Below, piece by piece: positions 52,430 through 63,955 of a DNA stretch of 64,000 nucleotides. The position numbers and the translations under genes were made by a program. The stretch lies in assembly GCA_039819665.1 (NCBI GenBank), contig JBCBRM010000003.1:244895-308894 (forward strand), read 5' to 3'. Each line of letters starts with the position of its first letter. The stretch's first letter is position 1. The DNA comes from JAWPMV01 sp039819665 (lineage in GTDB: Bacteria > Bacteroidota > Bacteroidia > J057). A model generated the notes under the pieces. The model did no database searches. It saw only the letters and a list, made by a program, of their open reading frames with translations, and was not told the origin of the DNA.

Positions 52430-53539
52430 ATGCAAGTCATCCTGGATCAATTGGTTTATTTCGGTTTCTTTCAAAGCCTACTTTTGCTGGGGATCTACCT
52501 TTTTTCTCCGGGAAAAAGGCGAAACATCCACGGAACCATGGCCTTGCTGATTTTGGTACTCTTTGTAGGACTTTGTGGAAAGGTCTTGCATACAGCAGGC
52601 GTTTGGGATCGTAATTTTCGGCTCATTCTTTTATCCGAACTTTCTGCCTTGCTCTTTGGCCCCTGCATTTTCCTTTTTTCCCGCTTTGTCATTAGTCGAA
52701 AGGATTTTGAGCAAAAGGACATCGTTCATTATATCCCGGGCATTGCCTATTCTATTTTTATCATCATTTATTTCATGCTGCCGGGGACTGAGGTGCTCAA
52801 AGCCCGGATAGCTACAGGGGAAACGATGCGGGTGGTTTATATCTGCCATGCTTTGGGATTGATCGTGAATATTACCTATTGGTTTTTGAGTTGGCAGTTG
52901 TTGCGAGAGTTTATGCTTAAAATGAAAGATGAACTTTCCTATGAGTTGCATGCTCGCTTTCTCCGAAACTTCCTGTTGCTGATCGGAGCTGTTCTGTTCA
53001 TTTGGGCGATTTTATTCCTGACCAGCTTTTTGGGATATGAGATGTTGGAAAGAAATGCCCGACCTTATATCTGGACCCTACTAACCCTGATCATATTATT
53101 CATCACCTATTTTGGGATGGTTTCTCCTCAGGTATTGCGCATGCTGCCAGAAGCTGCTTTGCCCAAATACAGCCAATCCAAACTGAGCATAGCTGACCTT
53201 GATCGTCTGAAATTGGAATTGGATGAATTGATGCTAAAGAAGAAACCTTATCTGAATAGCAAACTCCTCAAGGCTGAGTTGGCAGAAATGCTCGGACTCA
53301 GCAATCCCGAACTCGCTCGCCTTCTCAATGAAAACATCGGCATGAATTTCTTTGAATACGTCAATTACTACCGCATCAAAGAATTCGTCGAGCTCGCAAA
53401 AAAAGAAGGATCTGAGCAGTTCACCTTTTTCGGTCTCGCTCAGGAGGCCGGCTTTAATTCAAAAAGCACCTTTAACAAATCTTTTAAAAAACTCATGGGA
53501 GTCTCTCCCTCGGTTTATTTCAATCAAGTCGATATCTAA
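52430..53539 (+). CDS. Membrane-bound AraC-family transcriptional regulator
   Basis: A 369-residue regulator with seven predicted transmembrane helices in the first about 230 residues (for example FFQSLLLLGIYLFSP, MALLILVLFVGLCGKVLHTA, IYFMLPGTEVL, LIVNITYWFLSWQLL, LLLIGAVLFIWAILFLTSFL, TLLTLIILFITYFGMVSP). A C-terminal AraC-type double HTH occupies about 270-365 (LKAELAEMLGLSNPELARLL, FGLAQEAGFNSKSTFNKSFK). Such membrane-tethered AraC proteins are typical of Bacteroidota. It lies between the exported alpha/beta-barrel protein and the DUF2911 protein (stop/start overlap TAATG), and may sense something these exported proteins handle. Target genes are unknown. Confidence 0.9.
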   Translation: MQVILDQLVYFGFFQSLLLLGIYLFSPGKRRNIHGTMALLILVLFVGLCGKVLHTAGVWDRNFRLILLSELSALLFGPCIFLFSRFVISRKDFEQKDIVHYIPGIAYSIFIIIYFMLPGTEVLKARIATGETMRVVYICHALGLIVNITYWFLSWQLLREFMLKMKDELSYELHARFLRNFLLLIGAVLFIWAILFLTSFLGYEMLERNARPYIWTLLTLIILFITYFGMVSPQVLRMLPEAALPKYSQSKLSIADLDRLKLELDELMLKKKPYLNSKLLKAELAEMLGLSNPELARLLNENIGMNFFEYVNYYRIKEFVELAKKEGSEQFTFFGLAQEAGFNSKSTFNKSFKKLMGVSPSVYFNQVDI

Positions 53540-54375
53540 TGAAAACGTATATTTCTCTTTTTATCCTGTGCTTGCTTTCACTTATCGCAAGCGCCCAGCT
53601 ACGCACGCCCAGTCTCAGTCCTACATCCACCTTAACACAGAAGATCGGACTGACAGAAATCGAAATTGAATATTCTCGACCCAGCGCAAGAGATCGAAGT
53701 ATTTTTGCTGAAGAAGGATTGATTCCTTTCGGTGAATTTTGGCGAGCAGGAGCCAATAGTGCTACGAAAATCAGCTTTTCTTCAGGAGTGAGTCTAGCCG
53801 GGGAAAATCTGGAAGCGGGAAGCTACAGCATACTTATTAAGCCTTATCCCACTTACTGGGAGCTTCATTTCTATCCCTTCGAAAGCACGGATTGGACCAA
53901 ATATGTGGAAAAGGAAGCAAGCTTTGTCTTAAAGCCTGAGGTTTCGAAAAGTTCTGCTTTCATCGAAAGCTTTGAAATCCAAATTCAGGACCTGGACCTG
54001 CATACAGCTTCTCTGGTTTTTGAATGGGAAAATAGTCGGGTGAAAGTTCCTGTGGAGTTGAATGATGAGGAAAGAGTCATGGCTTCCATTAAAAGGACCC
54101 TTTCCGGACCGGGGATGTTCGACTACTACAATGCTGCGGTTTATCTACATGCCTCAAATACAGATTTGGAGAAAGCCCTGGAATATATTCAGGAAGTTAC
54201 CCGCTCGGATAAGGCCTTGTTTTTTCAGGTGAGTCGAGAAGCTCAAATCCTGTATGACCTGAATCGTAAGGATGAAGCTTTGCTTTCTGCAAAACGTGCC
54301 TTACGTCTAGCCCAGAAAGCCAATAATCAGGATTTCATCAGATTCAATACAAAATTGATCCAAAAGCTAGAGTAA
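53539..54375 (+). CDS. DUF2911 family exported protein
   Basis: A 278-residue protein with a signal peptide (TYISLFILCLLSLIASAQ). The DUF2911 domain (about 25-175) is recognised by EIEYSRPSARDRSIFAEEGL, IPFGEFWRAGANSATKISFS, AGSYSILIKPYPTYWELHFY and ASLVFEWENSRVKVPVEL. The C-terminal part (about 190-278) is helical with TPR-like character (YYNAAVYLHASNTDLEKALE, AQILYDLNRKDEALLSAKRA). Domain function is unknown; it is very common in Bacteroidota. The start shares one base with the AraC stop, so it is coupled to the regulator. A hairpin (CCCTATC / GATAGGG, 54423-54448) followed by a pyrimidine-rich tail may end the transcript. Confidence 0.88.
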   Translation: MKTYISLFILCLLSLIASAQLRTPSLSPTSTLTQKIGLTEIEIEYSRPSARDRSIFAEEGLIPFGEFWRAGANSATKISFSSGVSLAGENLEAGSYSILIKPYPTYWELHFYPFESTDWTKYVEKEASFVLKPEVSKSSAFIESFEIQIQDLDLHTASLVFEWENSRVKVPVELNDEERVMASIKRTLSGPGMFDYYNAAVYLHASNTDLEKALEYIQEVTRSDKALFFQVSREAQILYDLNRKDEALLSAKRALRLAQKANNQDFIRFNTKLIQKLE

Positions 54376-54470
54376 GATGTACTAACATAAGAAGTTCTTA
54401 ATGTCTCTTTTAATGGGAAAATCCCTATCCGGCAAATGCTAGATAGGGCTTCCTTCTTTTCAATCATCAA

Positions 54471-54530
54471 GACAAAAGCTTGTATTGGTAAGCCAAATCT
54501 TGTGTTGGAAGACAAATGCTTGTATTGTTT
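54471..54530. repeat. Three tandem 20-bp repeats next to the proS stop
   Basis: Three adjacent 20-bp units at 54471-54490, 54491-54510 and 54511-54530 with consensus GACAAATGCTTGTATTGGTA. Units 1 and 3 differ at three positions; unit 2 is more diverged. The last unit touches the proS stop codon (54529-54531). Confidence 0.7.
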
Positions 54531-56016
54531 AATAAGCCTTCGCAAACAAAACCCTCTGCGTACTAGGTTTTCCACTATAGACACAAAGGCCTTCTTCCAA
54601 AGGATTGTCTACTGGAATACAGCGAATGGTCGCCTTGGTTTCTTCCTGAATCTTTTCCTCCGTTTCTGTAGTTCCATCCCAATGTGCGTAGATGAATCCA
54701 GGAATGTCATCATTGATGGCGGATTTAAACTCATCCCAGCTATCGACATTGCGGGTTTTCTCTTCGCGGAAGTCTTTGGCTTTGTTGTAAATGCTTTCCT
54801 GAACGGTATCCAGCAAAGAGTTAATTTCTTCTGGGAAATTTTCGGTGAGGTCGACCACTTCTTTGGTCTGGGTATCACGACGAGCCACTTCAATTTTATT
54901 ATTGGCTAAATCGCGAGGTCCGATAGCTAGACGAACCGGTACTCCTTTAAGCTCCCATTCGGCAAACTTCCATCCGGGTTTTTTGGTATCATCATCATCC
55001 ACTTTTACACGAATGCCCAAAGATTTCAGAGAAGCATGGATTTCATCCGCTTTCGTCAGTACCATCTCTTTCTCCTCATCCTTTCTGTAAATAGGAACAA
55101 TCACTACCTGAATTGGAGCTAGTACGGGAGGCAGTACCAAACCCGCATCATCTGAGTGCGTCATGATCAAGGCTCCCATCAAACGGGTACTTACGCCCCA
55201 ACTAGTCGCCCAAACATATTCTTCTTTATTGTCGCGGGTAGCAAATTTTACGTCAAAAGCTTTGGCGAAATTTTGTCCCAAAAAGTGAGAAGTTCCAGAT
55301 TGCAGGGCTTTGCCATCCTGCATCAAGGCTTCGATGGTAAAGGTCTCCAAAGCACCCGCGAATCTTTCTCTTTCAGTCTTGGCTCCTCTAACGACCGGAA
55401 TGGCCAGGGTTTGCTCTGCGAAATCTCCATATACATTGAGCATTTGACGAGCTTCTGCCATGGCTTCTTCTTCCGTAGCATGAGCGGTATGTCCTTCCTG
55501 CCAGAGAAATTCGGCCGTACGCAGGAACATACGTGTTCTCAATTCCCAGCGAACGACATTGGCCCATTGATTTACAAGAATCGGTAAGTCTCTATAAGAT
55601 TGAATCCAGTTTCTATAGGTGCTCCAGATAATGGTTTCTGAGGTTGGGCGAACGATCAGCTCCTCTTCCAGTTTTGCCTCGGGATCGACTACCACACCTT
55701 TACCATCTGGATCATTTTTGAGGCGATAGTGAGTAACGACCGCACATTCCTTGGCAAATCCTTCTACATGATCTGCCTCTTTACTCAAAAAGCTTTTCGG
55801 GATAAATAGCGGGAAATAAGCGTTAACGTGTCCGGTCTCCTTGAACATATCATCCAGGATACGCTGCATGCGTTCCCAAATGGCATAACCATAGGGTTTG
55901 ATTACCATACATCCTCTCACATCTGAATTTTCTGCAAGGTCCGCCTTCTTTACCAGGTCATTGTACCACTCAGAATAATTTTCTGCTCTGCTGGTCAGCT
56001 TGTTTCCTTTAGCCAT
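54529..56016 (-). CDS. proS: Prolyl-tRNA synthetase
   Basis: A 495-residue class II aminoacyl-tRNA synthetase that charges tRNA-Pro. It is the archaeal/eukaryotic-type ProS without the large editing insertion, which is the form found in most Bacteroidota. Visible are the motif 1 region (YGYAIWERMQRILDDMF), the TXE loop RPTSETIIW at 123-131, motif 2 (VVRWELRTRMFLRTAEFLWQ), the acceptor region EGHTAHATEEEA, and motif 3 (TRLMGALIMTHSDDAGLVLP). The anticodon-binding domain spans about 290-390 (QVVIVPIYRKDEEKEMVLTK) and the C-terminal zinc-type domain ends in VLFAKAY. Length is normal. It is monocistronic and convergent with the DUF2911 gene; 20-bp tandem repeats abut its stop. Confidence 0.97.
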   Translation of the reverse strand: MAKGNKLTSRAENYSEWYNDLVKKADLAENSDVRGCMVIKPYGYAIWERMQRILDDMFKETGHVNAYFPLFIPKSFLSKEADHVEGFAKECAVVTHYRLKNDPDGKGVVVDPEAKLEEELIVRPTSETIIWSTYRNWIQSYRDLPILVNQWANVVRWELRTRMFLRTAEFLWQEGHTAHATEEEAMAEARQMLNVYGDFAEQTLAIPVVRGAKTERERFAGALETFTIEALMQDGKALQSGTSHFLGQNFAKAFDVKFATRDNKEEYVWATSWGVSTRLMGALIMTHSDDAGLVLPPVLAPIQVVIVPIYRKDEEKEMVLTKADEIHASLKSLGIRVKVDDDDTKKPGWKFAEWELKGVPVRLAIGPRDLANNKIEVARRDTQTKEVVDLTENFPEEINSLLDTVQESIYNKAKDFREEKTRNVDSWDEFKSAINDDIPGFIYAHWDGTTETEEKIQEETKATIRCIPVDNPLEEGLCVYSGKPSTQRVLFAKAY

Positions 56017-56324
56017 TTTTTTTATTGATTAAGGCACAGATCACTACATGACCTGTGATGATTTGAGGGGCAAAAATAATGGGAGTGCTCAGCAAAACAA
56101 AATTGAGCTGTAATTCCTTAAGTACAGGTTGGCAGACAAGAAAACTTATTAATGGTTTATCACGTTTGCTAAGTAAAGCGACACGCTTTTATATTATGTT
56201 AGGGTGTTTTTTGATTTATGCAGTATATTAGGTAAGGATTAATGCATGACCTGCAGGAAAAAATCCGTCCTAAATGTGTATATTTGAAAACACTGATAGA
56301 ATGAATAGAAATAATTACCTTAAT

Positions 56325-57560
56325 ATGAAGCCGATAAAATTCACATTATTTGCAGCTTTCGCCATGTTGGTTGCAAGTTGTGCCGGGCCTCGTTATGCTT
56401 CTACAACTGAGTATGATGATGTCTACTACTCGAAAAGTGATAAGACGGAAGCGGTAGTTAAGGAATCTGCACAACCCGCAGAGGACTATACTTATCAAAG
56501 AACTACAAGAGTTGATGATTATGCAGACGCTTACTATGACGAAGATGACTTTTACTTCTCTCGTCGCCTGAGAAGGTTCAACCAGCCAGCGACAGGAAAC
56601 TGGCGTTATTATGATCCTTTCTACTCAAATGATCTATATTTTGTACTAGGTACTCCTGCCTGGAATACCTGGAATTCTTATGGATGGTATAACTGGAACA
56701 ACCCAAGATTTGGAGCATTTTCTCCTTACAATTCGGTTGCTTTTGGGTACGACCCATTTTTCAGATCCAATCCTTTCTATAGAAACTCCTTTAACTATTA
56801 TAATCCATGGGTAGGTAGCTATTATGGTTACGGCGCAGGATTCGGTGGTTTCTACGGACGTTCCTTTGGGGGATTTGGTGGCGGATTCGGAAGATTTGGT
56901 GGAGCCGGATTTGGTTCCAGTGCCTATTATTGCCCTCCTATTGCTGGTGGAGGATTCTTCAACAGACTAGCTGGTAACAATAGAAACAACAATACAATCT
57001 TTAATAGTCGTCGTAGAGGAAGTACTTCTTCAAGCACTTCTAATACTTCTTATACTCCTCGTACAAGCAGAAATGCTTCTACAAGAACTACTTCCAGCAA
57101 TGGTACGGTTCGTCGTCCTGGTCGTAGCACCAGCAGAACGACTGCGAGCTCCAGAACCTCTGGAAACACTGATTACCTCTCTCCACGCTCAAATACTGCT
57201 ACTAGCAGAACCAGTGGACGTAGCGTAAACAGAAACAGAACAACGACAGGAACAAGAACTTATACCAGTCCTTCTTCCAGAAATGGTGTTAATAACGGTA
57301 GAAGAAGCCGTGTTAATACAAACAGAAGCACTAATTCTCGCGACTTCAACCGTTCTACTAGAACTAACAGAACCTACAATCCTGGTAGCAGATCTACAAC
57401 AAGGACTTCAAGACCTTCTTACTCTGCGCCTAGAAGTGGTTCAAGATCAGGTTCTATGAACAGAAGTACGAGCAGACCTTCTTCAAGCAGAAGTGTAAGT
57501 CGTCCTTCTTCTAGCAGCAGATCTTCTGGATCTTCAAGCAGCCGCAGAAGGAACAATTAA
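56325..57560 (+). CDS. Low-complexity lipoprotein with Ser/Arg/Thr/Asn-rich tail
   Basis: I start at the ATG at 56325 (411 residues), where the signal begins (FTLFAAFAMLVASCAG, lipobox VASC). Upstream ATGs at 56274 and 56301 are possible. The mature protein has three parts: an acidic, Tyr-rich stretch (DYADAYYDEDDFYFSRRLRR), an aromatic and Gly-rich middle (GWYNWNNPRFGAFSPYN; GGFGGGFGRFGGAGFG), and a tail of about 180 residues made almost only of Ser, Arg, Thr, Asn and Gly, strongly basic and probably disordered. Codon use in the tail is mixed, so it is not a recent simple nucleotide repeat. Such proteins are often annotated as hypothetical lipoproteins in Bacteroidota. A role in the cell envelope or matrix is inference. 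Confidence 0.75.
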   Translation: MKPIKFTLFAAFAMLVASCAGPRYASTTEYDDVYYSKSDKTEAVVKESAQPAEDYTYQRTTRVDDYADAYYDEDDFYFSRRLRRFNQPATGNWRYYDPFYSNDLYFVLGTPAWNTWNSYGWYNWNNPRFGAFSPYNSVAFGYDPFFRSNPFYRNSFNYYNPWVGSYYGYGAGFGGFYGRSFGGFGGGFGRFGGAGFGSSAYYCPPIAGGGFFNRLAGNNRNNNTIFNSRRRGSTSSSTSNTSYTPRTSRNASTRTTSSNGTVRRPGRSTSRTTASSRTSGNTDYLSPRSNTATSRTSGRSVNRNRTTTGTRTYTSPSSRNGVNNGRRSRVNTNRSTNSRDFNRSTRTNRTYNPGSRSTTRTSRPSYSAPRSGSRSGSMNRSTSRPSSSRSVSRPSSSSRSSGSSSSRRRNN

Positions 57561-57585
57561 TAAATGAAAAGACACTAATTTTCAT

Positions 57586-57615
57586 TAGGGCGGGTATTTA
57601 CCTGCCCTATTTTTT
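57586..57615 (+). terminator. Rho-independent terminator after the lipoprotein gene
   Basis: A 10-bp stem TAGGGCGGGT / ACCTGCCCTA (one G-T pair) with a 4-nt loop (57586-57609), followed by TTTTTT. A textbook terminator. Confidence 0.9.
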
Positions 57616-57687
57616 ATCTTAAACTTATATTTTAAGCGGCAAAAGTGGATTCCGACACGAATCCTTAAAACATCGACCCTAGATGAT

Positions 57688-59286
57688 ATGAAGATACTCC
57701 GAGTCTTGTTTCTAAGCCTTTTAACTACAGCTGGCTTTCTCTCTCTATATGGACAAAATGAAATGGATGCCCTTAGGCATTCCTATTATGGAATCACCGG
57801 TACAGCTCGTGCTCAGGGCATGGCAGGCGCTTATTCTGCTGTCGGAGCTGATATGACCTCTGCAACCTTAAATCCTGCGGGTTTAGGGCTTTACAGGCGT
57901 TCCAGTTTCACTATCTCGCCTGGATTTGCCAGTACACGTACAGAAAGTAATTTCTTCAATCAAACGGCTGACGAAACATTGACTAGCTTCTATGCACCTA
58001 ATATGGGGGTCGTCTTTCATGGAAAAACCTATTATGATAACGGGCGAAGAAGAGAGGAAAAAACCTATGGCCTAAAATCCTTCGCCTTTGGGTTTGGCTT
58101 CAATCAATTGGAGCGCTATGATCGTCGCATAAATGTTCAGGCTTTTAATACCGAAAGTTCTATTACTGATATGTTTGCAGAAAGAGCAAATAATAGAAAT
58201 GTAGAACCGGACTTCCTTCCAGCAGATTCCTATGAAGCGCTAGCCTATGACGCTTTTGCGATCGACCTTCTGGCCAATTCAGCGACTCAATATTTCCCGG
58301 CAGTTAATGGTGGAGATGTACAGCAGACCCTGAACTTTCGTGAAGAAGGATACCGCAATGAATGGTTCGTTTCTCTGGCTGGAAATATAGATGACTTTAT
58401 TTATCTGGGCTTTACACTGGGATTTCAGACAGTCAGGTATGAGCAGAATCTTTATTTTGAAGAAAATGATGTTGATAATCTACATGAGTTCTTCGAAAAT
58501 GATCCCAATTCCAATTTCCCACTTGAGACTCCTATGAATCAAATTCGATTTGATGATGAATTTTCTACTCGTGGATCAGGTGTAAATGGACAATTGGGGA
58601 TAATAATAAGACCAGCGGATCCTTTACGTATAGGGATTTCGGTGAAAAGTCCTACCTACTTTAACTTAAGAGATCAGTTCAGCACCACGATTGGTCAGAA
58701 CTTTACCATAGAGCTTGATAACGGGCAATTAGCTGAGCAGGACGAGTCCTTTTCTTCCACGCCGGGTGAGTTCCGGTATTCCCTCAATACTCCTTTTCGT
58801 GCTACGGCAGGCCTTATGTACCTCTTTGGAAAGAATGGCTTCATCAGCGCGGATGTGGACTTCACGGATTATAGTGCGGCTCAGCTAGATTCAGATGTAG
58901 ATGATTTTTTTGTGGAAAATAACCGCATAGAGAATCTATTTAAGCAAACAATCAGCTACCGGGTAGGAGGGGAGTATAGAATTGGGATATTGCGTGTAAG
59001 GGCAGGAGCAGCTCTCTATGGAGACCCTTTGGAGGATGAGGCAAAGCAGTATCTATCAGCTGAAGATTTTACTACCATAGAGCAGATTTCAGCCGAAAGA
59101 AAAATATTTACGTTGGGTTTAGGGATCAGGCAACCGAATTATTTCTTCGACGTTTCTTTTATAAATCAGCTACAAGAGGATAAACTAAGCCCATATACGG
59201 TGGCCGCTACAGAAATTTTTTCTCCTACTGCAGCGAATTCCTTAAATAGATCGTCTGTATTAATGACCTTGGGTTTTAACTTCTAA
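57688..59286 (+). CDS. FadL/OmpP1-like outer-membrane beta-barrel protein
   Basis: A 532-residue protein with a signal peptide (VLFLSLLTTAGFLSLYGQ) and the start of an OmpP1/FadL/TodX-type barrel (ITGTARAQGMAGAYSAVGAD, MTSATLNPAGLGLYRRSSFT). The GMAGA...SA...NPAGL pattern is diagnostic. Alternating hydrophobic strands run to a C-terminal aromatic residue (SSVLMTLGFNF), as needed for BAM insertion. Members of the family move hydrophobic compounds such as long-chain fatty acids across the outer membrane; the substrate here is unknown. It lies between a terminator (57586) and a small conserved ORF. Confidence 0.9.
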   Translation: MKILRVLFLSLLTTAGFLSLYGQNEMDALRHSYYGITGTARAQGMAGAYSAVGADMTSATLNPAGLGLYRRSSFTISPGFASTRTESNFFNQTADETLTSFYAPNMGVVFHGKTYYDNGRRREEKTYGLKSFAFGFGFNQLERYDRRINVQAFNTESSITDMFAERANNRNVEPDFLPADSYEALAYDAFAIDLLANSATQYFPAVNGGDVQQTLNFREEGYRNEWFVSLAGNIDDFIYLGFTLGFQTVRYEQNLYFEENDVDNLHEFFENDPNSNFPLETPMNQIRFDDEFSTRGSGVNGQLGIIIRPADPLRIGISVKSPTYFNLRDQFSTTIGQNFTIELDNGQLAEQDESFSSTPGEFRYSLNTPFRATAGLMYLFGKNGFISADVDFTDYSAAQLDSDVDDFFVENNRIENLFKQTISYRVGGEYRIGILRVRAGAALYGDPLEDEAKQYLSAEDFTTIEQISAERKIFTLGLGIRQPNYFFDVSFINQLQEDKLSPYTVAATEIFSPTAANSLNRSSVLMTLGFNF

Positions 59287-59350
59287 AGATAATACATGGA
59301 GCACGGATACCTTTTTTAGTATTAGTAAGAATGCAATAAAAGAGGAAGCT

Positions 59351-59608
59351 ATGACCAATCCGATTCATCAGATCATTTCTGACGAGCTGTATACCACACT
59401 CGTCGAACTAAATCTGTTAAACCAAAAAGTGCTCCGTGATTTTCAAATTAAACGTGCATATCAAAAATTAAGGGACGACGGCATGCGTTCGGCAGATGCC
59501 ATAGACGCTATTCTGGAAGAATATCCCTATCTGCAGTTTGATACCATTCGTAAAATCATCTACAGTGTTAAACTACCTGAAGAACTTCAGGCAAGTTTTT
59601 GCGCTTGA
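59351..59608 (+). CDS. Small protein of unknown function
   Basis: An 85-residue soluble protein starting at ATG 59351. It is predicted mostly helical (DELYTTLVELNLLNQKVLRD, LRDDGMRSADAIDAILEEYP, FDTIRKIIYSVKLP) and ends in Cys-Ala. No domain is recognised. The balanced charged/hydrophobic pattern and absence of a competing ORF on the other strand make it a real gene. It is the last protein gene before the rRNA operon. A DNA- or ribosome-related role cannot be supported from the sequence. Confidence 0.7.
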   Translation: MTNPIHQIISDELYTTLVELNLLNQKVLRDFQIKRAYQKLRDDGMRSADAIDAILEEYPYLQFDTIRKIIYSVKLPEELQASFCA

Positions 59609-59666
59609 TGAGCCATCTGTATGATTTTCTGCATTTCACTAATTTCCTCCAAATAGCTGGAGGTCA

Positions 59667-59692
59667 GGGAACTATTTTCCCCTAAGTTTTTG
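59667..59692 (+). terminator. Terminator candidate before the rRNA operon
   Basis: Short hairpin GGGAA-CTATT-TTCCC followed by CTAAGTTTTTG. Together with the preceding CCTCCA/TGGAGG hairpin it probably ends transcription of the small ORF. Confidence 0.5.
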
Positions 59693-59853
59693 TATCCCCA
59701 AAAAATTGAAAAATATTCCCAAAAAGCTTAATGGTAAATTAGGCTAGGGAATATTTTTTTATTAATTTTGATGCCCTTTTGGGAGTTCTTACATGTATAT
59801 ATTCAAGTCAGAAAAAATAAATCAAAGTTTTTTTAAATTTTTTTCACTCAGGA

Positions 59854-59885
59854 TTTGGATAAGAAAAATAAGAGCTCGATATTTG
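59854..59885 (+). promoter_or_regulatory. rRNA operon promoter
   Basis: TTTG (59854-59857), 20 bases, GATATTTG (59878-59885), preceded by a T/A-rich tract that could act as an UP-like element. Predicted start near 59892, about 195 nt before mature 16S. The boxes match the promoter candidate at 6021-6052. Confidence 0.65.
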
Positions 59886-60006
59886 CACTCGCTTTCGGAA
59901 AAACGATGAGAAAAAGAGGTAAAAAAGAGGGTTGAAAGCGAACAAAAAAAGACCATTATCTAAGGAGCAGCGGGGTTTGATCAGTGGTGATTTATAGATA
60001 AAGAGT

Positions 60007-60017
60007 TATTTGACATG
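60007..60017 (+). promoter_or_regulatory. boxA-like leader element before 16S
   Basis: TATTTGACATG, identical over 11 bases with 62062-62072 in front of the 23S gene. TTTGACA motifs in these two places are typical of Bacteroidota rRNA leaders and are thought to serve antitermination or processing. Confidence 0.55.
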
Positions 60018-60087
60018 ATGTAAAATATAGGACCGCATATAAGCAATTGGGCTTATATACGGTTGGTTTCTTGAATCAGAAGATTTA

Positions 60088-61603
<1,516 letters not shown>

Positions 61604-61739
61604 TAGAGAGTTTGCATCGAGAGATGCAGATCAAACAAAACGTCAGCGTGTGCTGACACATAAAATTACCTGGTTTAGTTTCTGACCGAGGTTCTATATT
61701 TTACTTATGTTATTAAGAGTCAAAGGACAAGGATAACAC

Positions 61740-61813
61740 GGGCTTGTAGCTCAGGTGGTTAGAGCGCTACACTGATAATGTAGAGGTCCGTGGTTCGAGT
61801 CCACGCAGGCCCA
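61740..61813 (+). tRNA. tRNA-Ile (anticodon GAT)
   Basis: A 74-nt cloverleaf: acceptor GGGCTTG / CAGGCCC, D-arm AGCTCAGGTGGTTAGAGC, anticodon loop ACTGATAAT with GAT, T-arm GTGGTTCGAGTCCAC. The 3' CCA is not encoded. It sits in the rRNA spacer, as usual. Confidence 0.97.
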
Positions 61814-61881
61814 CGAAGCAACCGCGGGGTGAAGAGAGGAGATCAGATTTAGAGGTAAAAGAGGAGCGGTATGTTATTCGA

Positions 61882-61955
61882 GGGGGATTAGCTCAGTTGG
61901 CTAGAGCACCTGCTTTGCAAGCAGGGGGTCGCCGGTTCGAATCCGGCATTCTCCA
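61882..61955 (+). tRNA. tRNA-Ala (anticodon TGC)
   Basis: A 74-nt cloverleaf: acceptor GGGGGAT / ATTCTCC (with G-U pairs), D-arm AGCTCAGTTGGCTAGAGC, anticodon loop CTTTGCAAG with TGC, T-arm GCCGGTTCGAATCCGGC. No encoded CCA. It lies 68 bp after tRNA-Ile. Confidence 0.97.
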
Positions 61956-62061
61956 CAGAAAGACTCTTAATAGAAGTATCAGCCTATAAGCAAGAGACGA
62001 CCGGATTTTTGTGTCCCGGCCCTTTTGTAGATGATGCTTACGCTAATTAAGAGCGCAAAGA

Positions 62062-62072
62062 TATTTGACATG
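62062..62072 (+). promoter_or_regulatory. boxA-like element before 23S
   Basis: TATTTGACATG, the same 11 bases as at 60007-60017, about 100 nt before the 23S 5' end. Confidence 0.5.
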
Positions 62073-62169
62073 TTGAAAGGAAGACACAGTAGCGAGAAAA
62101 GTAAAAGACCGAATATATACGTGCGTATGTAGGAAGTCAAAAACAATTTTACTTGCAGCAATTCTTAGG

Positions 62170-63955
<1,786 letters not shown>

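Larger units (their letters stand above)
59609..60087. other. Region upstream of 16S rRNA: hairpins, promoter and leader
   Basis: After the small ORF come two hairpins: CCTCCA/TGGAGG (59646-59663) and GGGAA/TTCCC (59667-59681), the second followed by a T-rich tail. An A/T-rich upstream tract then leads to the rRNA promoter at 59854. The leader from about 59892 to the 16S start includes the boxA-like element at 60007. No further gene is seen. Confidence 0.65.
61604..62169 (+). other. 16S-23S internal transcribed spacer
   Basis: 566 bp containing tRNA-Ile and tRNA-Ala and, near its end, a second boxA-like element (62062-62072). The remaining parts are AT-rich and carry no further gene. Confidence 0.9.

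Noticed and set aside
54471..54530. Three 20-bp units as a mini CRISPR array
   Set aside because: The units are contiguous with no spacers, and no cas gene is nearby.
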